Notes: generated by a model from the sequence alone, not told the origin. Numbered from the stretch's first letter, positions 54,185 to 63,968 are shown. The stretch is DNA of 64,000 nt from Limnobacter sp. 130 (GCF_902506325.1 NZ_LR732328.1:1051071-1115070); one strand, 5' to 3'. Made by a program: numbers and translations.

Positions 54185-55057
54185 CTAACGATAAGTGGCA
54201 CTAGATCTTTTGACAGTGACGCCGACAAATCCATTCTTCTCAAGAAATTTGCTGACTACGAATTCTGGCGTGATGTTCTTAGGACCTAAAATCACCTCCC
54301 TTATCGCCGGTATGTCAAGGTTCTTCAATGCAATTGAACGGAAAGGTATAAGGCGTTCAGCTGAGATACGGAACTCACACTCATCTTCAAGTTCGTTGAA
54401 GAGATGAGAAATAAGTCGCCATTCCGCCTCTTCCCTGAATGCAGGATTCTTCAATCTAAATAAATGAGACAAAACCATAAAGACCTTGCTCATCATGTTG
54501 TGCACCGCTTTACCGTATTCCTCTCTTGCTAATTCGTATATTTTTTGGCCAGCTTCATGATCAAGCCCCATCAACATTGAGGGAGGGCTAGGTGGATTCA
54601 ACTTGCCTATCAATATGTCTTGTAAGATTCTCTCAAAAATCGGCTGCAACGCACTCTCGTGCTCAGCCAACTCATAAATTACTCGTTCAGTGCTAAAGCC
54701 TGGTGTATTTTTATCCCGGCTATTATTTAGCGACTCCAAGTATTCCTTTGAGAATCCAATCGAAAAACCTTGTCCATCTCCTGAGTAACCACGCCACTGA
54801 CTGAGTAGATCACCTTTTTCTGACAAACAAAAACCCAAGCCGTCGATCACTTCCTCAAGCGACTTGATTGCATCAATCACCATAGACGCCTGTTTTTCAT
54901 TCAGTTTATTGCGGTCAAATAGTGTCCTAAAAGTAGAGCCAACCAATTTCCCCTCCATCGCGTCATTGGAGAGCGACAAGGATGACAACCAAATACAGCG
55001 GTTACCGATAATTGATAAAAATGCCGCCGGATTACAGTAATGGTAAAGAATATCCAT
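54185..55057 (-). CDS. DUF2971 family protein
   Basis: The 290-residue protein matches DUF2971: LYHYCNPAAFLSIIGNRCIWLSS at the N-terminus, then SQWRGYSGDGQGFSIGF and a C-terminal REVILGPKN. The family is of unknown function and is often found in accessory and defence-rich regions. The start at 55057 is chosen because AGAGGG lies 7 bases upstream; an ATG five codons earlier overlaps that site. It has no obvious operon partner. Confidence 0.82.
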   Translation of the reverse strand: MDILYHYCNPAAFLSIIGNRCIWLSSLSLSNDAMEGKLVGSTFRTLFDRNKLNEKQASMVIDAIKSLEEVIDGLGFCLSEKGDLLSQWRGYSGDGQGFSIGFSKEYLESLNNSRDKNTPGFSTERVIYELAEHESALQPIFERILQDILIGKLNPPSPPSMLMGLDHEAGQKIYELAREEYGKAVHNMMSKVFMVLSHLFRLKNPAFREEAEWRLISHLFNELEDECEFRISAERLIPFRSIALKNLDIPAIREVILGPKNITPEFVVSKFLEKNGFVGVTVKRSSATYR

Positions 55058-55174
55058 GAAATCCCTCTGCATTAAAACAAAACCATTTATAAAACTGCAC
55101 TGTACCGTGTGCTGCAGCTGTTCTTTATCAGAACAATAAGTACAAAGCGAAATGCAAAATATTCAAGATGTAGT

Positions 55175-56077
55175 TTAGTCAAAACTCAAATTTGTATTTG
55201 CTTCCAAATAGTCCAAAAAACTTTTCATGACCGGGGATAGCCTAGTTAATTCTTTGTAACAAACCATAAGCTGACGCGTGGCCCATGAATCGCTTAATCG
55301 AACGACACCAAAACCAAACTTACGACGAAATCTTCTCGCGGTACGCTCGGGAATAATTGCAACTCCAACCCCGTGACCAACGAACTGACAAACTGACTCA
55401 AATGTTTTCAACCGAACGCGTACATTTAAGTTCCGGTTGAGATTTCTTGCGTGCGCTTCGATATGCGCTTGAAGCGCATCTCCGTGAGTGAGACCCACCA
55501 TCGGCTCAAAGAGAACACGTTCAAAGCTGATTTCTTTTTCAGTCCAAAACTTGTGCTTCGGTGAAACAATTAACACCAAGTTGTCGTCCGTTAAAGCGCG
55601 TGTGATCAATCCGGCGGCAGGCACAGAACTCGAAACAATGCCCGCCTCCGCCAGTCCAAGCTGAACGGCCTTGACAATTTCCTCGCTTGTCCGCTCTTTG
55701 AGCACCACCTTTAAATTCGGCCACCCTTCGAGCCACATTGCCAATTTGGCGGGTAAGAATTCCATCAAAGCCGCTGTGTTCGCATACAAAGTGATAGATC
55801 CTCTTGCGCCTGTCGCAAAATCCTGTAACTCATCTTCCATTAAATTGCGTTGTTGCAATATTAGACGGGCATGGTGGGCCAGGGCTTCACCTGCCTCCGT
55901 TGGTACCACACCCCGCGCCTTTCTGATCAGCAGAACGACCCCCAGGTCCTGCTCCAGTTTTCTGATCCGCTCACTGGCAGATGCCAAAGCCAAATTCGAA
56001 AGATAGGCCCCTTGGGTAATGCTGCCGGACTCAACAACTTTCAGAAACAGATTTAAATCCACAAGGTCGAGGTTCAT
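55175..56077 (-). CDS. LysR-family transcriptional regulator
   Basis: The 300-residue protein has the LysR N-terminal winged helix (LNLFLKVVESGSITQGAYLSNLALASASERIRKLEQDLGV) and a periplasmic-binding-type effector domain. It is divergent from the TauE/SafE gene across 77 bases, so it probably controls that gene and perhaps the MFS-SDR set beyond it. The ligand is unknown. Confidence 0.9.
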   Translation of the reverse strand: MNLDLVDLNLFLKVVESGSITQGAYLSNLALASASERIRKLEQDLGVVLLIRKARGVVPTEAGEALAHHARLILQQRNLMEDELQDFATGARGSITLYANTAALMEFLPAKLAMWLEGWPNLKVVLKERTSEEIVKAVQLGLAEAGIVSSSVPAAGLITRALTDDNLVLIVSPKHKFWTEKEISFERVLFEPMVGLTHGDALQAHIEAHARNLNRNLNVRVRLKTFESVCQFVGHGVGVAIIPERTARRFRRKFGFGVVRLSDSWATRQLMVCYKELTRLSPVMKSFLDYLEANTNLSFD

Positions 56078-56154
56078 TTTGCCAAGCCTTCGTTTCAGCC
56101 GAAGGCTAAGGGTATAAAAGCCTGATTGTGCATGCGAAATAGCTGCGATTCAAT

Positions 56155-56907
56155 ATGGGCATGAACGAACCACTTCCACTCGCTTTGGCGTTAATCGCCA
56201 TTTTCCTTTCTGCTGGCCTGGTCAAAGGTGTTACCGGAATGGGACTGCCTACCGTGGCCATGGGCTTACTGGGAAGCTTCATGTCACCCGTGACCGCGGC
56301 CGCTATCCTGATCATCCCTTCGCTGGTTACCAATCTTTGGCAACTATTAACCGGGCCCTCACTGCAGGGGTCAATTCGCAGGTTCTGGCCCATGATGACA
56401 GGCATCGTATTAGCAACTGTGTTGTTCACAATGCTGCTGTCAAGAATCAACCCTGACTGGTCGCGAACATTCATTGGTATGACACTGGTTGTCTATTCGA
56501 TGTATGCCCTGCTCGGCCCAGCCTTGGTAATCTCAAAATCACTTGAACACCGTATATCGTTGATCGTTGGGTTAATTACTGGCGCCATAACGGGACTCAC
56601 CGGAATATTTGTAGTTCCCGCAGTCCCGTTTTTTCAAGCACTGAACCTGAGTAAGGACGATCTAGTGCAAGCCCTTGGACTCTCATTCACAGTCTCAACA
56701 CTTTCACTAGCAGCGGGTTTGCTGATTCAAGACGCAATGGAGTTAGAGCAATTGGGGACATCAATGGCAGCGCTTGTACCAGCGCTAGTGGGGATGTGGA
56801 TTGGTCAGAGGATAAGAACCTTGCTAAAACCGAGTACCTTTCGATTCCTGTTCTTGATGTTTCTCATGCTGCTGGGGATTGAACTGGCAACGAGATCTTT
56901 TGTATGA
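56155..56907 (+). CDS. TauE/SafE-family membrane permease
   Basis: The 250-residue protein is very hydrophobic with about seven to eight membrane segments and the family's paired conserved blocks (VKGVTGMGLPTVAMGLLGS near 24 and GAITGLTGIFVVPAVPF near 145). TauE/SafE permeases move small organic or sulfur-containing anions. It is divergent from a LysR gene; the substrate cannot be told. Confidence 0.88.
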   Translation: MGMNEPLPLALALIAIFLSAGLVKGVTGMGLPTVAMGLLGSFMSPVTAAAILIIPSLVTNLWQLLTGPSLQGSIRRFWPMMTGIVLATVLFTMLLSRINPDWSRTFIGMTLVVYSMYALLGPALVISKSLEHRISLIVGLITGAITGLTGIFVVPAVPFFQALNLSKDDLVQALGLSFTVSTLSLAAGLLIQDAMELEQLGTSMAALVPALVGMWIGQRIRTLLKPSTFRFLFLMFLMLLGIELATRSFV

Positions 56908-57055
56908 GCCAGAGGTGTAAAAAGTCAACATCTGGAACATCAATTCAGTTGATCGGCTTATCAAAACTTCCAATAGGTGATTACAAGTGTCAAGAGCACA
57001 CTTGCATGCAATATTTCAACAAGCAGAACGCCAACCCACAGTGGTCTGAAGTCGC

Positions 57056-58213
57056 ATGAGTGCCCAAAAATCAAAAGCCCTGGTGGGACTGTGTTTGCTT
57101 GAATTCTTAAGTTGGGGGATTCTCTTCTACACCCTGCCAATTGCCTCAACTCGACTGAGCACTGCGATGGGATGGACTACTTCAGTGGTCCCCACCGCCT
57201 ATACATTGTCATTGCTTAGCGCCGCATTCGCCGGGCCGTGGGTGGGACGTCAAATAGACAATCATGGCCCCCAGAAGGTCATGCTTTGGGGGGTAATCCT
57301 TGGAGCCATATCAATTTTCTTGTCGAGTCAAACGAACTCAGTCCTGATCTTTACAATCGCTTGGGTGTTAGTAGGAGTTTCACAAGCCGCTACTCTTTAT
57401 CCCCCGGCTTTCGCAGCGGCTAGTCAGTGGTTTGGCTCTAATAACAAGTGGCAACTGCTGGCAATTACTTTTGCAGGTGGATTGTCATCCACTGGATTCG
57501 CTCCGCTCACCGCGCATTTAATAGATAGCCGGGGATTCGAGATGACCTTTATGCTTTTAGCCATCGCATACGGTGCTCTTGGTTGGCTATGCATCGCCTT
57601 CCTATTAAAAATGCCGTGGAGGAAGTCAAACAAGACAGCGAATGATTCAAAAAATCACTTGCGATCCATTACCAGTGAGCGTGGGTTCACCTACTCCCAA
57701 GTTGCACTCACTGTGGCCTCAATCGGCCTTTACGGAACAACCCTGAATCTAATTCCCCTGCTTCAAGAGCTCAATCTGGACTACCAGGATGCCGCATTTA
57801 TATTTGGGCTCGTCGGAGCGGCGCAATTGCTAGGAAGAATCGCATTTATCCCATTGGGAAGCCTTGGAACATCAACGCAGAGGTTAAGCGCCCTGCTCTT
57901 TTGCAGCATGTTGTCGCTCCTTGTTCTCGGACTCACAAATGAATCGATGATCTGGATTCTGTGCGGAGCCTTGGCAGCAGGATCAGTGCGAGGCGCCCAA
58001 ACACTTGCGATTGCATCGACAGTATCAGAGCGATGGGGCACAGAAGCCTACGCAACCATCTACGGCAAATTCAATTTGCCAATTGCTACAGGTATTGCCT
58101 GCAGTCCATTTCTAGGCGAAATCACCGCAAAGGCACTGGGAAGCTATCAATACGCAACGCTGTTATTTGCTGCATTGACATTTTTTGCAGCAATTGTGGC
58201 TCTAAGAAACTGA
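57056..58213 (+). CDS. Major facilitator superfamily transporter
   Basis: The 385-residue protein has the twelve-segment MFS pattern with the loop 2-3 motif GRQIDNHGPQKVMLWG near residue 65. The central cytoplasmic loop is near 195. It resembles small-molecule or carboxylate MFS carriers without a specific subfamily being clear. It is followed by an SDR gene after 33 bases with AAGGAG, so the two are probably co-transcribed and it may import or export the SDR substrate or product. Confidence 0.86.
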   Translation: MSAQKSKALVGLCLLEFLSWGILFYTLPIASTRLSTAMGWTTSVVPTAYTLSLLSAAFAGPWVGRQIDNHGPQKVMLWGVILGAISIFLSSQTNSVLIFTIAWVLVGVSQAATLYPPAFAAASQWFGSNNKWQLLAITFAGGLSSTGFAPLTAHLIDSRGFEMTFMLLAIAYGALGWLCIAFLLKMPWRKSNKTANDSKNHLRSITSERGFTYSQVALTVASIGLYGTTLNLIPLLQELNLDYQDAAFIFGLVGAAQLLGRIAFIPLGSLGTSTQRLSALLFCSMLSLLVLGLTNESMIWILCGALAAGSVRGAQTLAIASTVSERWGTEAYATIYGKFNLPIATGIACSPFLGEITAKALGSYQYATLLFAALTFFAAIVALRN

Positions 58214-58246
58214 AATTTAATTCAATAGCTAAATAAGGAGAGAATC

Positions 58247-59002
58247 GTGGTCAAAGAGAAATCTGTGGTGATAGTAACTGGAGGCACTCGAGGCATTGGG
58301 CGTTCGTGCGTAGAGCGCCTGCACAAAGACGGCTTCAATGTGCTTTTTACTCACTCAAACTCTGAAAATGATGCGCAAGAATTACAGAATACTTTGAACA
58401 CGACGAAGACAAAGCGGATCAAAGGACTTCACTGTAACGTGACCGACCTTGATGCCGCATCGCGAATCTTTTGCGAGGCTGAAAAACTGGGTGAGGTGGT
58501 TGGACTGGTCAACAACGCAGGCATCACCGGAAAACTTGGGCCCATGACCCAGCTAACGGACGCAGATCTGAGCAATGTAGTCGAGGTGAACCTCACATCT
58601 ACGATACGACTTTGCCGCGAAGCAGCAATTCGTTGGAGCAACAACTCAAACGGAATAAGACGTTCAATCGTCAACATTTCCTCAGTGGCTGCCCGCACCG
58701 GATCACCAGGAGAATATGTTGCCTATGCAGCAACAAAAGCGGCTGTGGAGACATTGAGTATCGGACTTGCCAAAGAACTTGCAAGTGTCGGCGTACTGGT
58801 CAACGCAGTGTCGCCGGGAACGATTGACACAACAATTCATGCTCGCGCTGGTGAGCCAGGTCGCGCCATGCGAGTCGCGTCTCGAATCCCCTTGGGACGC
58901 CCTGGGCAACCGGAGGAAATCGCCAATGCAGTGGCATGGATGCTTTCTGACGAGTCGAGCTACGTCACCGCAAGCGTAATGAATGTGGCGGGAGGCCTGT
59001 AA
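58247..59002 (+). CDS. Short-chain dehydrogenase/reductase (FabG-like)
   Basis: The 251-residue classical SDR uses a GTG start behind AAGGAG. It has the cofactor motif TGGTRGIGRS near residue 11, NNAG near 90, the catalytic Ser in IVNISSVAA near 144 and YAATK (Tyr-x-x-x-Lys) near 160. It oxidises or reduces an alcohol/ketone with NAD(P). Substrate is unknown. It precedes the CmcJ-like gene by 111 bases. Confidence 0.92.
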   Translation: MVKEKSVVIVTGGTRGIGRSCVERLHKDGFNVLFTHSNSENDAQELQNTLNTTKTKRIKGLHCNVTDLDAASRIFCEAEKLGEVVGLVNNAGITGKLGPMTQLTDADLSNVVEVNLTSTIRLCREAAIRWSNNSNGIRRSIVNISSVAARTGSPGEYVAYAATKAAVETLSIGLAKELASVGVLVNAVSPGTIDTTIHARAGEPGRAMRVASRIPLGRPGQPEEIANAVAWMLSDESSYVTASVMNVAGGL

Positions 59003-59113
59003 ACGAGGGTTCAAAATGAATCATCGGAAAAAGTGATAGCTTCATAGAAAAGACGATTTGAGCGCGTATCGTTGGGCATCGAGAATGAGGTTTTCCACGC
59101 AAAGGATTTCCTC

Positions 59114-59926
59114 ATGAGCGCTACAGTTCAAGCAAGAATTAACTATCTAAGAGCAGATGCAGACGGTGCGAGGGTGTCGATGATCACCGGAAAGCTCGAA
59201 GATGAGAATGTCAACCCATTCGTCTCCACAGTTGAGCATATCCGGGACTGCAGAACCGATTCCCACAAGCCTAATTTTGAGTCGAATGGATGGACCTGGA
59301 ATAACATTGAACCCATCAAGCTCGAGAGTGATGATCGCCCTTCTCATTCAAGTGTGAAGTCGATTGAGGAGATGGTTCAATATTTGACACATGCCAAACG
59401 GGTTCAAGTATTTGATTCAGCGGTAAGGCGTGTGGAGAAAGTTGATCAAACACCTGACATTGGCAGAGACAGCGCCTTGAAAACGCCGCAAGCAGTTCAG
59501 CTTGCGCACTGTGATTACACAAGTTCCTCCGGCTGCGCATGCCTTGAGAGAAATACTGACTGGAATCTCGGCGAGAGGCGATTTTTGATTGTGAATGTCT
59601 GGATTCCTTTGTCCCATGCCGTGACTAACCCCCCACTGGCAATCGGCGTACCGTTTAACCAGAATGACTTCCACATCGGCGAGTGTCAGCTGATTTATGC
59701 AGAACGCACAGGTCTAATGAACTTGGTTAAAGACTCATCTGCGCTTCAATGGAATTATGTGAGTGCGCTGAATCTTGACGAGGCATTAATATTCAAAACA
59801 TTTGACAGTGCACCAGGTGAATCGAGTTGGATTAGCACGCCCCACAGCGCCTTTTGGACTGAAATAGACCCAAATCAACCTCTACGCCAAAGTATCGAGT
59901 TGCGATGCGCCGTCGAGTTGAATTGA
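59114..59926 (+). CDS. CmcJ/AsaB-like putative oxygenase
   Basis: The 270-residue protein resembles the CmcJ/NvfI/AsaB hydroxylase-desaturase family: the region AQARINYLRAD at the start, VQLAHCDYT (His-x-Asp type) near 140, and the NVWIPLSHAVTNPPLAI block near 180. Members act on secondary metabolites, probably with non-haem iron. The start at 59114 has AAAGGA upstream and is preferred over a TTG 42 bases earlier. The substrate is unknown. It may act with the SDR encoded upstream. Confidence 0.7.
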   Translation: MSATVQARINYLRADADGARVSMITGKLEDENVNPFVSTVEHIRDCRTDSHKPNFESNGWTWNNIEPIKLESDDRPSHSSVKSIEEMVQYLTHAKRVQVFDSAVRRVEKVDQTPDIGRDSALKTPQAVQLAHCDYTSSSGCACLERNTDWNLGERRFLIVNVWIPLSHAVTNPPLAIGVPFNQNDFHIGECQLIYAERTGLMNLVKDSSALQWNYVSALNLDEALIFKTFDSAPGESSWISTPHSAFWTEIDPNQPLRQSIELRCAVELN

Positions 59927-59930
59927 CACC

Positions 59931-60461
59931 TCAAACCAAGGAAATGAGATCCGTGAGACCAGGATCTCTACCTTTTTGAAAAAGAAGCGTGGTGATTTGT
60001 CCGCGATGATGAGTCTGGTGATTAAAGAAATGAAGTAGAGCCTTACCCAACACCACTTCTCGCCTTTGAGGCGAGACAAAACTTACGTAACTCAGCGTGC
60101 GTTGAAGTTTTGCTGCGTCTAAGGAACCCACAAATTGGGATATGGCCTTGTCCATTTCTGTTCGGCGATGTCGAACTTTCTCAAGATAGTCAAAACGGAT
60201 CTGATCAAGTGCCCTGATTTGATGCGGCTCACCTGTAAAGCGACTCAACCACAACTCGTCAGCATTGATTAAATGATTCAAGGTACCAAGTATTGAACCG
60301 AAATAGGCTCCCAAGTTTTCATGAAGCACCGACTCCTCAAGAGTCTCGCAGCACTCAAGAAGTCGGCTATTCATCACCGAATTGTAGGATGCATAAATTT
60401 GGAACAATTCAAGACTCTTACACTCCGTAACGTCATTGGTCACGACTAGCCCCCGTTTCAA
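59931..60461 (-). CDS. DinB-family protein
   Basis: The 176-residue protein matches DinB-like four-helix proteins with three metal-binding histidines: NHLINADELWLSRF near 85, and HFFNHQTHHRGQITTLL near 148. The family includes thiol-dependent S-transferases and proteins of unknown function. It overlaps the upstream hydrolase gene by 29 bases if this start is used; the family core begins at FQIYASYN, so a slightly later start is possible. Confidence 0.8.
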   Translation of the reverse strand: MKRGLVVTNDVTECKSLELFQIYASYNSVMNSRLLECCETLEESVLHENLGAYFGSILGTLNHLINADELWLSRFTGEPHQIRALDQIRFDYLEKVRHRRTEMDKAISQFVGSLDAAKLQRTLSYVSFVSPQRREVVLGKALLHFFNHQTHHRGQITTLLFQKGRDPGLTDLISLV

Positions 60462-61377
60462 TATTCTTCAGCAACGCTAAAAGATCAGCGTTAAACTTTA
60501 CCGCCTCTGTAACGAAAGGCGCATGATGTGATGCCTCGTAAATTGCCACTTTTGAACCTTGCACTTTGGAAGCCATATCGACTGAGGAACGCGCTAACAC
60601 GGCTTGGTCCAGTTGACCATGGCTAAAAATCACTGGCACTCGGATAGATCTTAGCGTGTCAGTGTGATCAACTTGTCGAGCAAAGATATAGCGGCGGACG
60701 TAGTACGGCGTCAACATGCTTGCAGCGAGGCCACGAGCATAGATATCACGATCGACTGTGTTGCCAAAATTCGCATTAGCAAGCGCCATAACCCCGTCGA
60801 TTTGATCGTTGAAGCGTTCACTGGTTGCCAGCTTGATACGCCCAAAGTCGGGGCCAATGTAGGCTGTCACAGACTGATTACCCATCCCGGCCAAAGCACC
60901 TACGAAGTTGATCGCCATGAGATTATTGTCACCATAAAGGCTCAGATAATCCATCAACGCAATTGCCCCGTAGGAGTGGGCAACGACGGTGACATTGCGC
61001 AGGCCCAATTTACGAATCACGGCATTCAGGTCATCGGCCCAATTATTCGCCGACACGTATTCTGCAGGATTCATGGTCTTGGTTGATTGGCCATGACCCC
61101 TCAAATCATAGGCGATCAAGCGATAACCCTGCAGTTCAGGTGCTGTTAATTGCTGGTTCCACATCTCTTTGCTTTGAGACCAACCATGAATGAATAGCAC
61201 CGGTTGACCATTCGGGTTTCCGTATTCACCCAACGAAAGTTTCACGCCATTGGTGGAGTAAACATATTCCGATGTCACTTTATCTGAACCGCAAGCACCC
61301 ACGAGAAGAGTAATTGACATCACGAAGAACATTATGAACAGGCGTGCAAAAGTAGGTCGATATATGGCATTTGTCAT
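60433..61377 (-). CDS. Alpha/beta-hydrolase lipoprotein
   Basis: The 314-residue protein has an N-terminal signal with a lipobox (LLVGAC near residue 29), so it is probably a membrane-anchored lipoprotein. The hydrolase fold is clear: HGWSQSKEMW (oxyanion region) near 65, the nucleophile HSYGA near 133, the acid in SHGQLDQAV near 252 and His in SHHAPF near 282. It may cleave an ester or lactone outside the cytoplasm; substrate is unknown. It is first in a two-gene minus-strand operon. Confidence 0.88.
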   Translation of the reverse strand: MTNAIYRPTFARLFIMFFVMSITLLVGACGSDKVTSEYVYSTNGVKLSLGEYGNPNGQPVLFIHGWSQSKEMWNQQLTAPELQGYRLIAYDLRGHGQSTKTMNPAEYVSANNWADDLNAVIRKLGLRNVTVVAHSYGAIALMDYLSLYGDNNLMAINFVGALAGMGNQSVTAYIGPDFGRIKLATSERFNDQIDGVMALANANFGNTVDRDIYARGLAASMLTPYYVRRYIFARQVDHTDTLRSIRVPVIFSHGQLDQAVLARSSVDMASKVQGSKVAIYEASHHAPFVTEAVKFNADLLALLKNIETGASRDQ

Positions 61378-61525
61378 GATTATCCTCGCTGATGTAACAA
61401 CCCAACATTAGCGGGAGGTAGTTGATTAGCAGTTGAATTTATTGAATAGGGCCATCAAATAATTTGTTGGTGGAGGCAATCAGGAAAGGCAAAATATTGA
61501 TAGCTAACTTTTCGGAGCCTGTCCA

Positions 61526-62128
61526 TTGAACAAGCAAATTGATCTGTACTTCGACTTCTCTAGTCCTTACTCGTATTTGGCCGTTGCGAGGATCGATAAG
61601 TTGGCAGCAGCCCGTGGAATCAAGATTCGACTAGTTCCTGTAGTACTCGGTGCAATTTTTAATCGCCTTGGCTGGCAATCAAGTCCTTTTCTTGCCCAAC
61701 CCAGAAAACTTGCTTACATGTGGCAAGACGTCAAACGCCAAGCCAATAAATATTCACTGGAGTTTGAACAACCAACCCAGTTTCCAATTGGAAGTATTTT
61801 GCCCGCTCGAATAGCAACAGCCTTTTCTGATGCACCGTGGATTCATGCGTTTTGCGTCAATGTATTTAGATCCTACTTTGCGCTGAACAAGGACATCTCC
61901 ACCACAGATACGATCGAGCGAATTCTCAAGCAAATGGACCTTGATCCTCAGGAGATTCTTCCCCATGCCAGTAGCCAGGAAACCAAGGATCGACTCAAGC
62001 TGATTACAGAGCAGGCTGACGGTCTTCAAATTTTTGGTGCTCCATCTTTCATTGTTCATGATCAACTTTTTTGGGGGGACGATCGACTGGAAGATGCGAT
62101 CGAATTCTATTTAAGAGGAGAAATTTGA
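61526..62128 (+). CDS. 2-hydroxychromene-2-carboxylate isomerase-like (DsbA-fold) protein
   Basis: The 200-residue protein belongs to the NahD-like kappa-class GST/DsbA-fold group: DLYFDFSSPYSYLAV at the N-terminus (Ser where DsbA has Cys), and FGAPSFIVHDQLFWGDDRL near the end. HCCA isomerases act in naphthalene-type degradation with glutathione. It uses a TTG start. Its stop overlaps the ATG of the thioesterase gene, so the two are translationally coupled. Its substrate may differ from naphthalene intermediates, as no such pathway is seen here. Confidence 0.86.
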   Translation: MNKQIDLYFDFSSPYSYLAVARIDKLAAARGIKIRLVPVVLGAIFNRLGWQSSPFLAQPRKLAYMWQDVKRQANKYSLEFEQPTQFPIGSILPARIATAFSDAPWIHAFCVNVFRSYFALNKDISTTDTIERILKQMDLDPQEILPHASSQETKDRLKLITEQADGLQIFGAPSFIVHDQLFWGDDRLEDAIEFYLRGEI

Positions 62129-62541
62129 TGGGGAATGTAGCGGAAAACTCTGTGGTGCTTAGCGAGGATCTTAGCCCGGTTGTAAAGCTGTTTTCACCCA
62201 TTCAAAAAAGTAGCCGAGATGGCAAGGACTATTATGAATTACTCGTGACCGAACAGCACTTAAACAAGGCAGGCACCTTTCATGGTGGCTTTTATTGCAC
62301 CGTGTTTGACATTGCGATGGGCAGCACCGCCACTGATTCAATCGACACTATCAAAAAAATTGCCACTGTCAACCTCAACGTCTCATTAATTCGAGCGGCT
62401 TTCTTGGGAGACACGCTAAGCATTCGTGTCAGCCTGCTTAGAAAAACAGAAAGACTGATTTACCTGTCGGCCGAGATGTTCTCAAAAGAATCACTACTGG
62501 CGAATGCCACATCCACTATTTATTACGTGGCCAATCATTGA
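62128..62541 (+). CDS. PaaI/4HBT-type thioesterase
   Basis: The 137-residue hotdog-fold protein shows the family core HLNKAGTFHGGFYCTVFDIAMGST (conserved HGG) and the strand VNLNVSLIRAAFLGDTL. It probably hydrolyses an acyl- or aryl-CoA. Its ATG overlaps the preceding stop (TGATG) with GGAG upstream, so it is coupled to the HCCA-isomerase-like gene. A longer frame start within that gene is not needed. Confidence 0.85.
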   Translation: MGNVAENSVVLSEDLSPVVKLFSPIQKSSRDGKDYYELLVTEQHLNKAGTFHGGFYCTVFDIAMGSTATDSIDTIKKIATVNLNVSLIRAAFLGDTLSIRVSLLRKTERLIYLSAEMFSKESLLANATSTIYYVANH

Positions 62542-62553
62542 ATTGCGGGAGCG

Positions 62554-63462
62554 TCATGATGCCTGCGCAACAAGCCAGTCATACAAGCGCCTTACTTGGG
62601 TTTGTTCTAATGCGTGAGGAGAAGAACAAATGAAGATGCTTCGACCAGTTCTTAACTCATAGTTGATTGGCGAGATAAGCTTGCGATCATGAATTTTGTG
62701 CTCAACAAAGGCCTTGGGCAAAAGGGCTATTCCTTGTGACAACTCGCAAGCCTGAAGCATCAGATTGACATCGCTATAAAAGGGACCTCGTTGTGGTTCA
62801 TCACACTCGAGGCCCTGGGCTGAAAACCACTCTTTCCAGCTAAAAATACTTTGCCGAAGTAGTGTCGCTTTCAACATACTCTCTGGACAAACAATCCAAG
62901 GATTCGCTTTCAAATAGGCGGGGCTGCACACTGAAACCAAGTCAATTTGAAATAATCTAGATTTCACGAGGCTTGGCCAATCATCATCACTCCCCCTGCG
63001 CACACCAATATCCGCTTCCCCACCCTTCAAATTGGCGAAGGTCGCGGAAATGGTAATTTCAAGATCGATATCCGGATTATCGCGCTGAAAAGCGGTCAAA
63101 TAGTGACTGACCAGATGTGAACCAACCAGTGGTGGCAGACTCAGACGAACCCGTTTGACAGCTTTTGCTTGTAGCACCGAGATCGCATTTTCCAGTGCTG
63201 ACAGGATCTCTTGAACTTTTGGCAAGAACACCTCGCCTGCCTCGGTCAGTTCCGTTTGTGATGTTTGTCGGTGAAAAAGCGTAGTACCAAGCCTTGCCTC
63301 AAGCTGTTGAATTCGATGACTGATTGCACTTTGAGTAACCGAAAGTTCATCGGCTGCTTTGGAAAAATTCTTATGCCTGGCGATTGCCTCAAAGGCAATC
63401 AGCTCTGGGACACTTGGAACCTGACTCGCCGAATACTTGGGTGTACGTGCGTTCATCCACAA
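62554..63462 (-). CDS. LysR-family regulator (GcvA-like)
   Basis: The 302-residue protein has a LysR winged helix (ELIAFEAIARHKNFSKAADELSVTQSAISHRIQQLEARLG) and an effector domain of the GcvA-like group (GGEADIGVRRG near 155). It is convergent with the thioesterase gene and lies downstream of the cupin gene on the same strand. The target is not clear. Confidence 0.9.
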   Translation of the reverse strand: MWMNARTPKYSASQVPSVPELIAFEAIARHKNFSKAADELSVTQSAISHRIQQLEARLGTTLFHRQTSQTELTEAGEVFLPKVQEILSALENAISVLQAKAVKRVRLSLPPLVGSHLVSHYLTAFQRDNPDIDLEITISATFANLKGGEADIGVRRGSDDDWPSLVKSRLFQIDLVSVCSPAYLKANPWIVCPESMLKATLLRQSIFSWKEWFSAQGLECDEPQRGPFYSDVNLMLQACELSQGIALLPKAFVEHKIHDRKLISPINYELRTGRSIFICSSPHALEQTQVRRLYDWLVAQAS

Positions 63463-63491
63463 CTCTCTGTCTATTCGTCACGAAAGGCAAT

Positions 63492-63968
63492 CTATAAAGG
63501 AGTGCCGTCTTTTCTGGTAAAGACCCAGCTGCCACTGACAAATTTGGCACACAAATCATCATCAGGATAGGTCACATTATCGTGCTCCGTTCGGTCACCT
63601 ACCTCCAGATAGACTACATCCTCTTCGCTTTCGTTGATCAAAGAGTGCGCGTTGCCGGTACCAGCCTTAAAACCTGCACACATTCCTGGCGATAACAGCG
63701 ATCGCCCTTCATCGGTGTATAAGCTGGGATACCCCTGAAGAATATAGATGAATTCATCTTGTTTCGAATGCGCATGGCGAAATGAGGATGCCGCGCCGGG
63801 CGGCAGTCGAGTCAAATTTACGCCGAAATTGGATAAGCCAAACAGATCACCCAAAGGACGCTTTTCTCGACCTTTAACCCGCGCTTGCAGCTCAGACGGA
63901 TACGCTGAAGGTTTGGCACGCAGAGGAGCTTCGGCTGCTCGAATAGCGATCAAAGGGTTAGTGCTCAT
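63492..63968 (-). CDS. Cupin-domain protein
   Basis: The 158-residue protein has a single cupin barrel. Motif 1 is in FRHAHSKQDEFIYILQGYPSL (His, His, Glu ligands) and motif 2 in GTGNAHSLINES. It is likely a metal-binding enzyme or small-molecule-binding protein; no substrate can be named. The ATG at 63968 is chosen; a TTG two codons upstream is an alternative. The upstream region is cut by the window end. Confidence 0.85.
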   Translation of the reverse strand: MSTNPLIAIRAAEAPLRAKPSAYPSELQARVKGREKRPLGDLFGLSNFGVNLTRLPPGAASSFRHAHSKQDEFIYILQGYPSLYTDEGRSLLSPGMCAGFKAGTGNAHSLINESEEDVVYLEVGDRTEHDNVTYPDDDLCAKFVSGSWVFTRKDGTPL

